Shown in pieces: positions 16,016 through 25,514 of a stretch of 64,000 bases of DNA (its first letter is position 1; every line of letters starts with the position of its first letter). This DNA comes from Clostridiaceae bacterium BRH_c20a (GTDB taxonomy: Bacteria; Bacillota; Peptococcia; Peptococcales; BICA1-8): the NCBI GenBank assembly GCA_000961765.1, contig LADT01000006.1, positions 1-64,000 on the forward strand, in the 5' to 3' direction. A program made the translations under genes and the position numbers. The notes under the pieces are model-generated. The model had not been told where the DNA came from. It saw only the letters and a list, made by a program, of their open reading frames with translations, and made no database searches.

Positions 16016-16885
16016 TTGTACGAATTTTTGGAAAAAATTACAGGCTTTATTTCAAGTACGGAAAGATATGAAGAAGCGGATACAGTGATCATTGGAATAC
16101 CAATGGATTTTACTGTTAGTTATCGCCCGGGAACAAGAATGGGACCACAACAAATCCGTACTGTTTCTTATGGGATAGAAGAATACAGCTTTCTTTGCAA
16201 TAAGGACCTAAGGGATTACTCATTTTTCGATGGCGGTGACCTATCTCTACCCTTTGGCAATGTCCCCCGCAGCTTGGAAATAATAGAAAAGGCTGCAAAA
16301 AAAGTTATCATGGATAAGAAGTTTGCCATTTATTTAGGGGGAGAGCATCTTGGGAGTTGGCCTTTAATCAAGGCTTATGCTGAAAATTATTCAGATTTGG
16401 CTATTCTACACTTTGATGCCCATGCTGATTTGAGAGAAAATTATGCCGGAGAAAGCAATTCACATGCTACCGTTATCCGTAAAGTCTGTGAAAAAATTGG
16501 TGGAAAAAATGTTTATCAGTTTGGTATCCGTTCTGGTGATAAAGAGGAATACGAGTATGCAATAAGTAATACAAATATGTATATAAACGAGGTCTTAGAT
16601 CCTCTTGGTAAAGTGATTAAATTATTAGGTCAGAGACCGGTATATATAACTTTGGATATTGATATTGTTGATCCTGCTTTTGCACCGGGCACAGGTACAC
16701 CTGAGCCAGGAGGCTGCACTTCACAGGAGATACTAAAGGCAATACTTGAGATGACTGCATTGAATGTAGTTGGAATGGATATTGTTGAGGTGTCACCTCC
16801 TAATGACCACTCGGATAGAACTGCACTATTGGCAGCTAAATTAGTTAGAGAAGCTATCCTAAATTATACTAAACAGCGGCAATAA
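16016..16885 (+). CDS. speB: Agmatinase
   Basis: Hydrolyses agmatine to putrescine and urea, linking PdaD to SpeE. 289 residues from TTG 16016, with GGAGGGG upstream. The ureohydrolase dimanganese ligands are all visible: GGEH (His 111), HFDAHAD (Asp 134, His 136, Asp 138) and LDIDIVDPA with its two Asp. PGTGTPEPGG is the usual substrate loop. Last gene of the operon, followed by a long terminator hairpin. Confidence 0.95.
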   Translation: MYEFLEKITGFISSTERYEEADTVIIGIPMDFTVSYRPGTRMGPQQIRTVSYGIEEYSFLCNKDLRDYSFFDGGDLSLPFGNVPRSLEIIEKAAKKVIMDKKFAIYLGGEHLGSWPLIKAYAENYSDLAILHFDAHADLRENYAGESNSHATVIRKVCEKIGGKNVYQFGIRSGDKEEYEYAISNTNMYINEVLDPLGKVIKLLGQRPVYITLDIDIVDPAFAPGTGTPEPGGCTSQEILKAILEMTALNVVGMDIVEVSPPNDHSDRTALLAAKLVREAILNYTKQRQ

Positions 16886-16886
16886 T

Positions 16887-16945
16887 AAAACAAACCTCGA
16901 AAAGGGTACTGTAAAGGAACTTTTTGAGGTTTGTTATTTTTATTA
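16887..16945 (+). terminator. Terminator of the polyamine operon
   Basis: AACAAACCTC pairs with GAGGTTTGTT, enclosing a second AAAAG/CTTTT pairing, followed by a T-rich tail. Confidence 0.7.
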
Positions 16946-17330
16946 AGTTATATTACTATTATGTTAATACTAATTATTATTTTAACTAAAAATCCATTAT
17001 ATAAATATTTTTTTTAGTTTTGTTTATTTTTAAAAGAAGGATTTTTTAGATTAATAAAGAAAATAATTAATAAATTTATTCTTTAATGAAGAATGATGTC
17101 TGGTAATACCGAACAATGCCGATTATTCTACAAAAAAACAAAAATTTCTCCTATTTATTTACTGAAAATTTGATATTATATTAATTATTATGTCATTGAG
17201 GATGGTGATGTCTTGGTTTAGAAAGGTCTTGCTAAATTTAGCGATTGCTAAAAAGGATAATCCCGTTTAATTAAAAATACTAAAACGATGAAATCTAGTA
17301 AGTAAAATGTATTATATATGGAGGAGTATT
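16946..17330. promoter_or_regulatory. Long regulatory leader of the TRAP/hydroxyacid operon
   Basis: A 385-bp AT-rich region. At 17106-17125 two adjacent 10-base units, ATACCGAACA and ATGCCGATTA, read on the minus strand as TGTTCGGTAT and TAATCGGCAT. Related TTCGG repeats lie before iclR (42453) and the ilvD-like gene (46514). A possible 20-codon ORF at 17208-17270 lies between this site and dctQ. The exact promoter is unclear. Confidence 0.5.
17208..17270 (+). CDS. Possible 20-residue leader peptide
   Basis: The ATG has GAGG 6 bases upstream and the product is MSWFRKVLLNLAIAKKDNPV, hydrophobic then basic. It lies 60 bases before the TRAP operon. It could be a leader or a chance frame; composition is the only support. 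Confidence 0.25.
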   Translation: MSWFRKVLLNLAIAKKDNPV

Positions 17331-17828
17331 ATGGAAAATAAGAAACAGTCTTTATTCTTTTCTTTTCTCGATAAATTTGAAGATTATTCTGTGACTGCGT
17401 TATATTTGGTTATGGTAGTAGTCATCTTTTTGCAGGTATTTTTTCGGTTTGTGATTAAGGCTTCTCTGCCTTGGTCGGAAGAATTAGCCCGCTATATTAT
17501 GGCCTGGGCTGTATTTATAGGTGCCAGTATCGCTGCCAAAGAAGGTGCTCATATAGGCATTGATTCTATCGTGAGCAGATTGCCTAAAAAGGTTGAACAG
17601 TATATTAGAACATTTGCTATGGCTCTTTCTTTTTTATTTTCAGTAGTACTGGTCTATTTAGCAGTTTTAGTTATTCAGTTTTTAATGAAAACAGGGCAAA
17701 AAACGCCGGCTATGATGATTCCCATGTGGATTGCATATTTTTCAGTTTTATTTGGCTCAGTGTTAATGAGTATCCGGTTTTGCCAAGCAACATACTTGAA
17801 ATTTAAAGATGGAAAGGGGCTGCAATAG
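17331..17828 (+). CDS. dctQ: TRAP transporter small permease DctQ
   Basis: 165 residues from ATG 17331 with GGAGGAG upstream (a longer frame from 17307 has none). Four membrane helices, with PWSEELARYIMAWAVFIGAS, the family signature, near residues 50-70. Pairs with DctM for Na+-driven uptake of an organic acid delivered by DctP. The stop is followed at once by the dctM start. Confidence 0.93.
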   Translation: MENKKQSLFFSFLDKFEDYSVTALYLVMVVVIFLQVFFRFVIKASLPWSEELARYIMAWAVFIGASIAAKEGAHIGIDSIVSRLPKKVEQYIRTFAMALSFLFSVVLVYLAVLVIQFLMKTGQKTPAMMIPMWIAYFSVLFGSVLMSIRFCQATYLKFKDGKGLQ

Positions 17829-19112
17829 ATGCTTTCAGCTCTACTTTTTGGATTGTTTGCCCTATTAGTTATCTTAAGTGTACCAATTGCAATCAGTATA
17901 GGTTTGGCAACAGTTCTTGCAATTTATTTTACGGATGTAGTAAAACTTCAGGTAGTAGCTCAGAAAATGTTTACTGCTGTTGATTCCTTTCCACTGATGG
18001 CAGTTCCTTTTTTTATGATTGCGGGTGTAATTATGGAAAAAGGGGGAATTTCCAAAAGATTAATTCGTTTTGCAAATTCCTTAATTGGTACATTGCCTGG
18101 TGGTTTAGCCTTAGTTGCAATATTGGCCTCTATGTTTTTTGCAGCTATATCCGGTTCTTCGCCAGCAACTGTAGTAGCAATAGGCTCTATCATGATTCCA
18201 GCAATGGTCAAAAATGGATATAAAGAGGATTTTGCTACAGCAACCCAAGCTAGTGCTGGATACATAGGGGTAATTATTCCTCCTAGTATCCCAATGATAA
18301 CTTATGGTGTTGTAACCGGGGTTTCTATTGGTGGTTTGTTTATGGGTGGTTTTATTCCAGGAATACTTATTGGTGTTTCACTAGGAATAGTTGCATTTCT
18401 TACTGCCAAGAAAAATAATTACCGTGGACTTGAACAAACAATTTCCCTTAAAGAAGTATGGACTTCATTTAAAGATGCAATATGGGCTATACTAATGCCG
18501 GTTATCATTCTAGGTGGTATATATGGTGGGATATTTACGCCAACAGAGGCCGCTAATATAGCTGTAGTATATGGATTAATAATTGGTTTATTTGTTTATA
18601 AAGAATTAAGCTTTAAGGACCTTCCTGCATTAATCCGACAAGCTGCGATAAGCAGTTCCTTAGTTTTGTTAATTGTTTCTACTGCTTCAGCCTTTGGCTT
18701 AATTTTAACGCGGGAAATGATTCCTGTTACAGTTGCTAATTTCCTAATTAGCATCACAGACAATCCCTTATTTTTATTAATGATTCTTAATGTTCTACTG
18801 TTGGTTGTAGGAACATTTATGGAAACAAATGCCGCTATTATTATCCTAGCACCCATTTTATTCCCAGCTATTGTTAAGGTTGGAATAGATCCTTTACATT
18901 TCGGAATAATTATGGTTGTTAACTTAGCTATTGGGATGATTACGCCGCCACTAGGAGTTAATTTATTCGTTGCTGCAAGTATGAGGAAAATGCCAATGGA
19001 GAAAGTTGTTAATGCTAACTGGTGGTATTTAGCTGCATCAATTGCTGCATTAATGGTTATCACTTACTTCCCAGGATTAACACTTTGGTTGCCAAGCTTA
19101 CTATCAAGATAA
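17829..19112 (+). CDS. dctM: TRAP transporter large permease DctM
   Basis: 427 residues, about 12 membrane helices, the usual length. ISGSSPATVVAIGS, PPSIPMITYGVVTG and ITPPLGVNLFVA are conserved DctM stretches. ATG directly follows the dctQ stop, so the two are translationally coupled. The substrate-binding partner DctP lies not beside it but three genes downstream, after the oxidase genes. Confidence 0.95.
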   Translation: MLSALLFGLFALLVILSVPIAISIGLATVLAIYFTDVVKLQVVAQKMFTAVDSFPLMAVPFFMIAGVIMEKGGISKRLIRFANSLIGTLPGGLALVAILASMFFAAISGSSPATVVAIGSIMIPAMVKNGYKEDFATATQASAGYIGVIIPPSIPMITYGVVTGVSIGGLFMGGFIPGILIGVSLGIVAFLTAKKNNYRGLEQTISLKEVWTSFKDAIWAILMPVIILGGIYGGIFTPTEAANIAVVYGLIIGLFVYKELSFKDLPALIRQAAISSSLVLLIVSTASAFGLILTREMIPVTVANFLISITDNPLFLLMILNVLLLVVGTFMETNAAIIILAPILFPAIVKVGIDPLHFGIIMVVNLAIGMITPPLGVNLFVAASMRKMPMEKVVNANWWYLAASIAALMVITYFPGLTLWLPSLLSR

Positions 19113-19137
19113 TTTAATTTAGAAATAGGTGAAAATA

Positions 19138-20529
19138 ATGGTTGATAATAGGCTGATTGATGAACTACGACAAATAGTAGGAAATGAAAATATTTTAACA
19201 AGTAAAATATCATTGGAAACATATTCTTTTGATGCATCTCCTTATTCTGGTCGGCCTAGTGTTGTTGTTTTTCCCACAACTACAGAAATGGTTGCGAATA
19301 TCGTGAATATAGCAAATAAGAACGATATACCTTTAATGCCCAGAGGTGCAGGTTCATGTTTAAGTGGTGGAGCGATTGCCCCTGATGGAAGCATTGTGAT
19401 CTCCCTTACTAAGATGAACAACATTTTGGAGATTGATCCATTATCAAAAATAGTCCTAGTTGAACCTGGAATAACAAATAAACAGGTGCAGTTGGCGGTT
19501 GAACAGTATGGATTAATGTATGCACCTGACCCAGCAAGTCAAAACATATCAACTATTGGTGGAAATATTGCTGAAAATGCGGGCGGAATCCGCGGAGTAA
19601 AATATGGCTCTACGAAGGACCATATTTTAGGGCTAGAAGTAGTTTTACCTACAGGTGATGTAATAACTACTGGAAATATTCATTCTCAGGTGGAGCCTGA
19701 ACTTGATTTAACATATTATTTTTGTGGTTCTGAGGGAACCTTAGGTATAGTAACTAAGGCCTGGTTAGCATTATCACCAATTAATCCTGAAGTAAAAACA
19801 ATGACAGCTATTTTTGGCAGTTTAGAGGATGCTGGCTCTTGTGTGGCTGAGATTATTGCCAAAGGTGTGGTTCCAACAACGATGGAAATCATGGATAATA
19901 CTGTAATTAAAGCGGTGGATGACTACCTTAAACTGGGTTTTCCTAGAGATGCAGAAGCTCTATTGTTATTAGAAATTGATGGTTTTCCATCTGATGTAAA
20001 AACTCAGGTAAATAGTATTATAAATGCCTTCGCCTCTAATCATGCCCTTAGCTATAAAATAGCTGGTAATGAACAGGAAAGGCTAGACTTATGGAAAGCC
20101 CGCAGGTCAGTCAATGGAGCACTAGGAAAACTAAAACCTGCCAATATAGTCCATGATATTGTAGTTCCTAGAGATAGGTTAGCGTTAATGCTGGAAAAAG
20201 TTGCACAGATGGCTAAAAAATATGGAATTATTATTGGACAAGTTGCTCACGCTGGTGATGGCAATTTGCATCCTACCCTTTACTATGATCATCGGATTCC
20301 TGAAGAAGTTGAAATTGTAGAAGAAGCTTGTGATGAAATAATTAAAGAGACAATTGCTCAAGGTGGAACAATTTCCGGTGAACATGGTATTGGTATCGAA
20401 AAATTAAAATATATGCCATTGGCTTTTAGCAAGCCAACTCTAAATTTAATGAAAAATATTAAAGATGCTTTTGATCCCAAAAATATTTGTAATCCGGGTA
20501 AACTTTTACCTCAGATCACAGAGGATTGA
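19138..20529 (+). CDS. glcD: FAD-binding 2-hydroxyacid oxidase/dehydrogenase, GlcD type
   Basis: 463 residues from ATG 19138 (AGGTGA upstream). The FAD-binding PCMH domain shows PRGAGSCLSGGAI and TIGGNIAENAGG, and the C-terminal oxidase domain shows QVAHAGDGNLHPT and GGTISGEHGIGIEKL. GlcD-type proteins oxidise glycolate, lactate or longer 2-hydroxyacids to 2-oxo acids and pass electrons through GlcF. Followed closely by a GlcE-like second FAD protein and GlcF. The LarA-like and PanB-like genes downstream suggest a larger hydroxyacid than glycolate; that is inference. Confidence 0.92.
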   Translation: MVDNRLIDELRQIVGNENILTSKISLETYSFDASPYSGRPSVVVFPTTTEMVANIVNIANKNDIPLMPRGAGSCLSGGAIAPDGSIVISLTKMNNILEIDPLSKIVLVEPGITNKQVQLAVEQYGLMYAPDPASQNISTIGGNIAENAGGIRGVKYGSTKDHILGLEVVLPTGDVITTGNIHSQVEPELDLTYYFCGSEGTLGIVTKAWLALSPINPEVKTMTAIFGSLEDAGSCVAEIIAKGVVPTTMEIMDNTVIKAVDDYLKLGFPRDAEALLLLEIDGFPSDVKTQVNSIINAFASNHALSYKIAGNEQERLDLWKARRSVNGALGKLKPANIVHDIVVPRDRLALMLEKVAQMAKKYGIIIGQVAHAGDGNLHPTLYYDHRIPEEVEIVEEACDEIIKETIAQGGTISGEHGIGIEKLKYMPLAFSKPTLNLMKNIKDAFDPKNICNPGKLLPQITED

Positions 20530-20542
20530 GGAGGTAGTATAT

Positions 20543-21742
20543 ATGGAAAACACAGAGTTTTTACGAAGTTTACGCGCAGAAGTAAATAATATATCTACCG
20601 CTATCAACCCAAGTGATTTGGATATTAATCTTGAACAAAACTATAACCCGCAGTTAGTTCTAACTCCAAATAGTATTGGTGAAATTGTTTCAATTGTGAA
20701 ACTAGCTAATAAATATGGAGTGCCTGTATATCCCATTGGGAGTGGTTCAAAGTTTTCAAAAGGAATATCTCCTTTTGATGAGGGTGTATTAGTTTCTTTA
20801 AAAAACCTCAATAAGGTAATTGAGTACCGTCCAGATAATATGAGTATCGAAGTTGAGGGTGGGTTGCCTATTAATGAATTGCAGAGAATGTTAGCAAAGG
20901 ATAATATCTTCTTTCCTATTGATGCTTCCAACGACTTGCAAACAATTGGAGGTTTAATCGCCACAAATGCTTTTGGACGGAAAAAATACATGTATAAAAC
21001 TACCCGATTTTATGTCATGGGTATGGAATTTATTTCCCCTCAAGGAGAAATTATTAAAGTAGGGGGGAGAACTATTAAAAATGTTAGCAGCTATGATGTG
21101 CACCAATTGCTAGCTGGCTCTTGGGGAACCTTAGGGATAATTACCAAGGCTACATTGCGTGTTAAACCTGTCCCTGAAAAGGGAATAGTTTTAGGGTATG
21201 TTGCCAAGAATGGTAATGAACTCTTAAAGGTTATTGATTCAATTTTATACAAAGAAAAGTTAAGTTTAGCCTCCTTAACCTTTGAACAATTGGATTCTGG
21301 TTTTTTAATCAAGCTAGAATTAGAAGGCTTTGCAGAAACGTTAAAATTACAACAGGAACTGCTTCAGTGTAAATACGGTTTTTCGGAGTCGAGCTATGGC
21401 TTTGCTGATATAGATAATGCACATGGAATAATTGCTCTACCTCTAAAATCCTATTTAAAGGGTCTTGGAAAACTTTTAGAACATAATAGTGGTGATAAAG
21501 ATATAAAGATAAGAGGCAATGCAACCTCTGGTCTATTATCATTTAATACCAATGCCAGTAGGGACATGTTACAAAATATAGCCGACAGTATTAATACTTT
21601 ACAGGGAACTTTCGTTTTTGGGAACCACTCACTAACGGAAAAAAACAGAGGACTTGCTTATAACCATCTAATTAGGAATATTAAAAATAAAATGGATCCT
21701 AATCATATATTAGTTCCTGCAAGTAAGGTAATGAGGGAGTAG
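20543..21742 (+). CDS. glcE: FAD-binding subunit, GlcE type
   Basis: 399 residues from ATG 20543 with GAGGAGG upstream; a longer frame overlapping glcD lacks one. It has the PCMH FAD domain (VYPIGSGSKFSKG, LQTIGGLIATNAFG, SYDVHQLLAGSWGTLG) but a shortened C-terminal part ending KMDPNHILVPA, as in GlcE. It probably forms a complex with the flanking GlcD and GlcF. Start lies 13 bases after glcD; glcF starts 6 bases after its stop. Confidence 0.88.
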   Translation: MENTEFLRSLRAEVNNISTAINPSDLDINLEQNYNPQLVLTPNSIGEIVSIVKLANKYGVPVYPIGSGSKFSKGISPFDEGVLVSLKNLNKVIEYRPDNMSIEVEGGLPINELQRMLAKDNIFFPIDASNDLQTIGGLIATNAFGRKKYMYKTTRFYVMGMEFISPQGEIIKVGGRTIKNVSSYDVHQLLAGSWGTLGIITKATLRVKPVPEKGIVLGYVAKNGNELLKVIDSILYKEKLSLASLTFEQLDSGFLIKLELEGFAETLKLQQELLQCKYGFSESSYGFADIDNAHGIIALPLKSYLKGLGKLLEHNSGDKDIKIRGNATSGLLSFNTNASRDMLQNIADSINTLQGTFVFGNHSLTEKNRGLAYNHLIRNIKNKMDPNHILVPASKVMRE

Positions 21743-21748
21743 GTTGCG

Positions 21749-22999
21749 ATGAAAAAGGATGAACTTTTAAAAATATTAATGAACTGTAACCGTTGTGGTA
21801 TGTGTCAGGAAGTATGTCCTACCTACAGGGTTTCCCATATTGAAGCAAATGTTGCCCGAGGCCGCAACCGCTTAATTCGCCTTGCTTTGGAAAACCAACT
21901 TAACCTGGATAAAGAACCAGAAGTGGAAAAAATTATTAACGAATGTTTGCTTTGTAAGGCTTGTGAGGATAGTTGTCCATCAGGAGTACCAACACCAGAA
22001 ATAATTGCAAGCATACGAGCCCATTACACAAATACTAAAGGGTTACCTCTTGGGAAAAAGATTATGTATAGAGGGGTCTTTTCAAATAATAAAACTATTA
22101 GTTTAGTGAGAAACCTTGCTTGGATCTATCAAAAGTGTGGTATAAATAAATTAGTGAAATTTACTGGCTTATTTAATAAAACTGATGAAATGCTGCCTAA
22201 TCTTCCGCCTAAAAATGTTCGTTCTCAGCTACCTGTATTATTAAAAGTTTTACCCAATGCTGACCATAGAGTGGCATACTTCTTGGGTTGTTCAGTAAAT
22301 AACTTTTTTAGTAGTATAGGGGTAGCTTCTATTAAAGTGCTTCAGGAAAATAATTGTGATGTAATTGTTCCGGAAGTGAACTGCTGTGGTGCTCCTCACC
22401 ATAGTGCTGGAGACATGGAGGAATTTAAAAGGCTGGCAAAAAATAATTTAAGAATGCTAAATGATTTGGATGTAGAAGCTATTATTTTTGATTGTTCTAC
22501 CTGTGGATCTGTAATTAAGGACTACGAAAACCTATTTACTGGTGATGAAGAATACGAAAAAATTGCAGCACAGGTTGCTGAGAAAGTACAAGATATCAGT
22601 TCTTATTTAATTAGTATAGATTTTAATAAAAATATGGGAACCATTTCAAAGAAGGTTACTTATCATGACCCTTGTCATGGTATAAGATTTTTAAAAGTTA
22701 AAGATGCTCCTAGAGAAATATTAAAGAGCATTCCTGGGCTTGAGTTGATTGAAATGCAGGAAGCTGATATGTGTTGCGGAGGTGCTGGCTCTTATGGTAT
22801 TTTTAATCCTAAGCTTTCCAGAGATATTTTAGCTAGAAAGATGGAGAATTTTAAAAATACACAGGCCGATATCCTGGCAACATCCTGTCCTGCATGTACT
22901 ATGCAGCTATCTTTTGGAATGAAGATTCATAACTTAAATTGTTCAGTAAAGCATCCTGTGGAGCTCCTTGTTCAAGCCTATGAAATAAAAAGCCTATAA
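21749..22999 (+). CDS. glcF: Iron-sulfur subunit, GlcF type
   Basis: 416 residues. Two ferredoxin motifs near the start (CNRCGMCQEVCPTYR and CLLCKACEDSCPSG) bind two 4Fe-4S clusters. Two CCG domains follow: NCCGAPHHSAGD, then DPCHGIRF with CCGGAGSYG. Such subunits pass electrons from the flavin subunits to a quinone or another carrier. Sixth-frame alternatives are shadows. Gene order glcD-glcE-glcF with tiny gaps supports one complex. Confidence 0.93.
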   Translation: MKKDELLKILMNCNRCGMCQEVCPTYRVSHIEANVARGRNRLIRLALENQLNLDKEPEVEKIINECLLCKACEDSCPSGVPTPEIIASIRAHYTNTKGLPLGKKIMYRGVFSNNKTISLVRNLAWIYQKCGINKLVKFTGLFNKTDEMLPNLPPKNVRSQLPVLLKVLPNADHRVAYFLGCSVNNFFSSIGVASIKVLQENNCDVIVPEVNCCGAPHHSAGDMEEFKRLAKNNLRMLNDLDVEAIIFDCSTCGSVIKDYENLFTGDEEYEKIAAQVAEKVQDISSYLISIDFNKNMGTISKKVTYHDPCHGIRFLKVKDAPREILKSIPGLELIEMQEADMCCGGAGSYGIFNPKLSRDILARKMENFKNTQADILATSCPACTMQLSFGMKIHNLNCSVKHPVELLVQAYEIKSL

Positions 23000-23038
23000 A
23001 ATTATAAGCTTTTTATATAAAAAAAAGGGGGAAGAATT

Positions 23039-24079
23039 ATGAAGAAAAGGAATTTAAGAATTCTGGCAGTACTGATTATGGTAATTTTTGCCGTAACACT
23101 CTTTGTCGGTTGTGCCAAGAAAGAAGAACCCAAGCAAGAACCAGGAAAGGAAGCACCAGCACCAAAAGTTGAACAGATTGTCCTAAAAGCTGCTAGTACA
23201 CCACCTGCTGATCATCCTTATAATTTAGGGCTGGTTGAATTTGGTAAGTTATTAACTGAAAGAACTAATGGTAAATATGTGGTAGAAACATTCCCAGCTT
23301 CACAATTAGGTTCAGAGCGGGAAGCTATTGAAGGTGTACAAATGGGTACTATCGACCTGAGTGTTGTTTCTACAGCACCTCTAGCTGGTTTTTCTGATGC
23401 TTTCTTAGTAACAGATCTGCCCTTTATGTTTAAGGATTATAACCATGTCTACAAGGTATTAGATGGTGAAATCGGCCAGGGAATAATGAAAAATCTCGAA
23501 GGCACTGGTTTAGTTGGTATGGCATTTTGGGATAATGGTTTCCGTAACATTACTAATTCCAAAAGAGCTATTATGACACCAGAAGACATGAAAGGTATTA
23601 AGATTAGAACTATGGAAAACCAAATCCATATGGACTCCTTTAAACAAATAGGTGCTGATCCTACTCCAATGGCTTTTGGTGAGCTCTTTACCGCATTACA
23701 GCAAAAAACTGTTGATGGCCAGGAAAATCCCCTGCCAATCATATCTACTTCTAAATTTGACGAAGTACAAGATCATTTAGCACTGACTGGTCATTTCTAC
23801 GCTCCTGCACCACTTTTAATGAGCCAAGCTTTATGGGATAAATTAAGTGCTGAAGAAAAAGTAATTTTCCAAAAAACAGCTAATGATGCTCGCGATATTG
23901 AACGTAAAATGATTACTGATATGAATGAAAAATTGGTTGGTGAATTAAAAGCAAAAGGTATGCAAGTAACAGAGCCAGATAAGGCATTATTTCAAGAAGC
24001 AATGGCTCCTGTGTATGATAAGTGGCAAGATAAAGTTGGTAAAGATTTAATTGATAAAGTTAGAGCAGCTGGTAACTAA
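23039..24079 (+). CDS. dctP: TRAP transporter substrate-binding lipoprotein DctP
   Basis: 346 residues, AAAAGGGGG upstream. A signal peptide ends in the lipobox TLFVGC, then a short charged linker and the DctP fold. LGSEREAIEGVQMGTIDLSV and the Arg-containing KGIKIRTMENQIHMD are family features; the Arg usually pairs with the substrate carboxylate. It should feed DctQM encoded upstream. Its place behind the oxidase genes and before the racemase ties transport and metabolism into one operon. A hairpin after it may lower downstream expression. Confidence 0.93.
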   Translation: MKKRNLRILAVLIMVIFAVTLFVGCAKKEEPKQEPGKEAPAPKVEQIVLKAASTPPADHPYNLGLVEFGKLLTERTNGKYVVETFPASQLGSEREAIEGVQMGTIDLSVVSTAPLAGFSDAFLVTDLPFMFKDYNHVYKVLDGEIGQGIMKNLEGTGLVGMAFWDNGFRNITNSKRAIMTPEDMKGIKIRTMENQIHMDSFKQIGADPTPMAFGELFTALQQKTVDGQENPLPIISTSKFDEVQDHLALTGHFYAPAPLLMSQALWDKLSAEEKVIFQKTANDARDIERKMITDMNEKLVGELKAKGMQVTEPDKALFQEAMAPVYDKWQDKVGKDLIDKVRAAGN

Positions 24080-24097
24080 ACAAATTACAACTTAGAT

Positions 24098-24122
24098 GAG
24101 CAGGGAATAATCCCTGCTCTTC
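24098..24122 (+). terminator. Hairpin after dctP, weak terminator
   Basis: GAGCAGGGA pairs with TCCCTGCTC around ATAA but has only a short T-poor tail, so it may act as a partial terminator or mRNA 3' stabiliser. Confidence 0.5.
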
Positions 24123-24185
24123 TAAAATTATGTTACGGACCAGGGATTCTCAAAATTATAGTTTTGACAAAAGGAGTGATTAATT

Positions 24186-25478
24186 ATGCGGCAATTTACT
24201 CTTAAATACGCCAAAGGAAATGTTTCATTTGAAATTCCTGAGGAACATTTATTACATGAAGTATTAGGTTCTGATTATCCGGCCCTTGATGATTTGCAGG
24301 GTGTATATCAATATGCACTTGACCATCCTATTGATTCTCCGCCACTGAGAGAGATAGTAAAAAAAGGTGAGAGAGTTGCTATTACTGTCAGTGATATTAC
24401 AAGAGCTTGGCAAAAAAATTATTTAACTTTGCCAATTCTTATTAATACTCTTAATGAAGCAGGTGTACCTGACGAAAATATCACAATAATTATTGCTGTA
24501 GGTGGCCATCGTCAAAATACTGAAAAAGAGTTTATTGAGCTTTGTGGTGAAGAGGTTTATAATCGTGTAAAAATTGTTAATCATGATGCTTGGGATACTG
24601 AAAACATGGTTTATTATGGGAAAACCAGTAGAGGGACAGAAGTATCTATAAATAGAATAGTTGCTGAAGCAGATAGAGTTATTTTAACAGGTGGCATTAT
24701 TTATCATTATATGGTTGGCTACGGCGGCGGCCGAAAAAGTATTATGCCCGGTGTTGCTTCAATCAAAACTATTCAACAAAGCCATCTTTGGGCATTAGGA
24801 CCAAATTTAGGGTCAGGCTCTAATCCTAGGTCAGCTTCAAAATACACTAGAGGTAATGAATGCCATGAAGATATGACGGAAGTAGCAGCCTTTGCACAGC
24901 CCGATTTCTTAGTAAATATTGTTCCTAATCCCCAAGGAGATATTTCCGGTGTTTTTGCAGGCAACTGGATATCTGCATGGGTAGAAGGTACCAAATTAAT
25001 TGATAAGATATATGGTATAGAAATTAAAGAAGAGGCTGATATTGTAATTGCTACAGCTGGTGGCTACCCAAAAGACATTAATTTATACCAAACAGGAAAA
25101 ACTATGGATAATGCATTTTATGCTATGAAAAAAGGCGGGGTATCCATAATTATTTCCGAATGCCCTGATATAATGGAACCTCAAGAATTTACCCAATGGT
25201 TTAAGCATGAAACATTCTTTGAACTCGAAAAAGCATTAAGGGAGAACTTTACTATTCCCGGGTGGGTTGCCTTCAAAGAAGTTGAGTGCAGTGAAAAAGG
25301 AACATTTATTCTGCTAACAAAAGAAGAAAACTATGATTTCGCTAGAAAAGCAAAGATGATTCCAGTTTCTAATATGGAAGATGCTTTAAAAATAGCCTAT
25401 GAAAAATGTGGTACAACAAGTCCCAAAATTACTGTAATGCCCCAGGGAGCTAATACCTTCCCCATACTAACCAAATAG
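24186..25478 (+). CDS. larA: LarA-type nickel-dependent 2-hydroxyacid racemase/epimerase (DUF2088)
   Basis: 430 residues, AAAGGAGTG upstream. The key LarA residues are visible at the same numbers as in the lactobacillus enzyme: His 108 in GGHRQNTEKE, His 174 in IIYHYMVGYGGG, Lys 184 in GGGRKSIMPG (covalent link to the nickel-pincer cofactor) and His 200 in QQSHLWALGP. The superfamily racemises or epimerises lactate, malate and other 2-hydroxyacids. The substrate here is probably the TRAP-imported hydroxyacid that GlcDEF oxidises. LarB, LarC and LarE for cofactor synthesis are not in the window. The family call is firm, substrate unknown. Confidence 0.88.
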   Translation: MRQFTLKYAKGNVSFEIPEEHLLHEVLGSDYPALDDLQGVYQYALDHPIDSPPLREIVKKGERVAITVSDITRAWQKNYLTLPILINTLNEAGVPDENITIIIAVGGHRQNTEKEFIELCGEEVYNRVKIVNHDAWDTENMVYYGKTSRGTEVSINRIVAEADRVILTGGIIYHYMVGYGGGRKSIMPGVASIKTIQQSHLWALGPNLGSGSNPRSASKYTRGNECHEDMTEVAAFAQPDFLVNIVPNPQGDISGVFAGNWISAWVEGTKLIDKIYGIEIKEEADIVIATAGGYPKDINLYQTGKTMDNAFYAMKKGGVSIIISECPDIMEPQEFTQWFKHETFFELEKALRENFTIPGWVAFKEVECSEKGTFILLTKEENYDFARKAKMIPVSNMEDALKIAYEKCGTTSPKITVMPQGANTFPILTK

Positions 25479-25514
25479 ATAAATTATATTAAAAAATCCA
25501 GGAGGCTGATTTAA

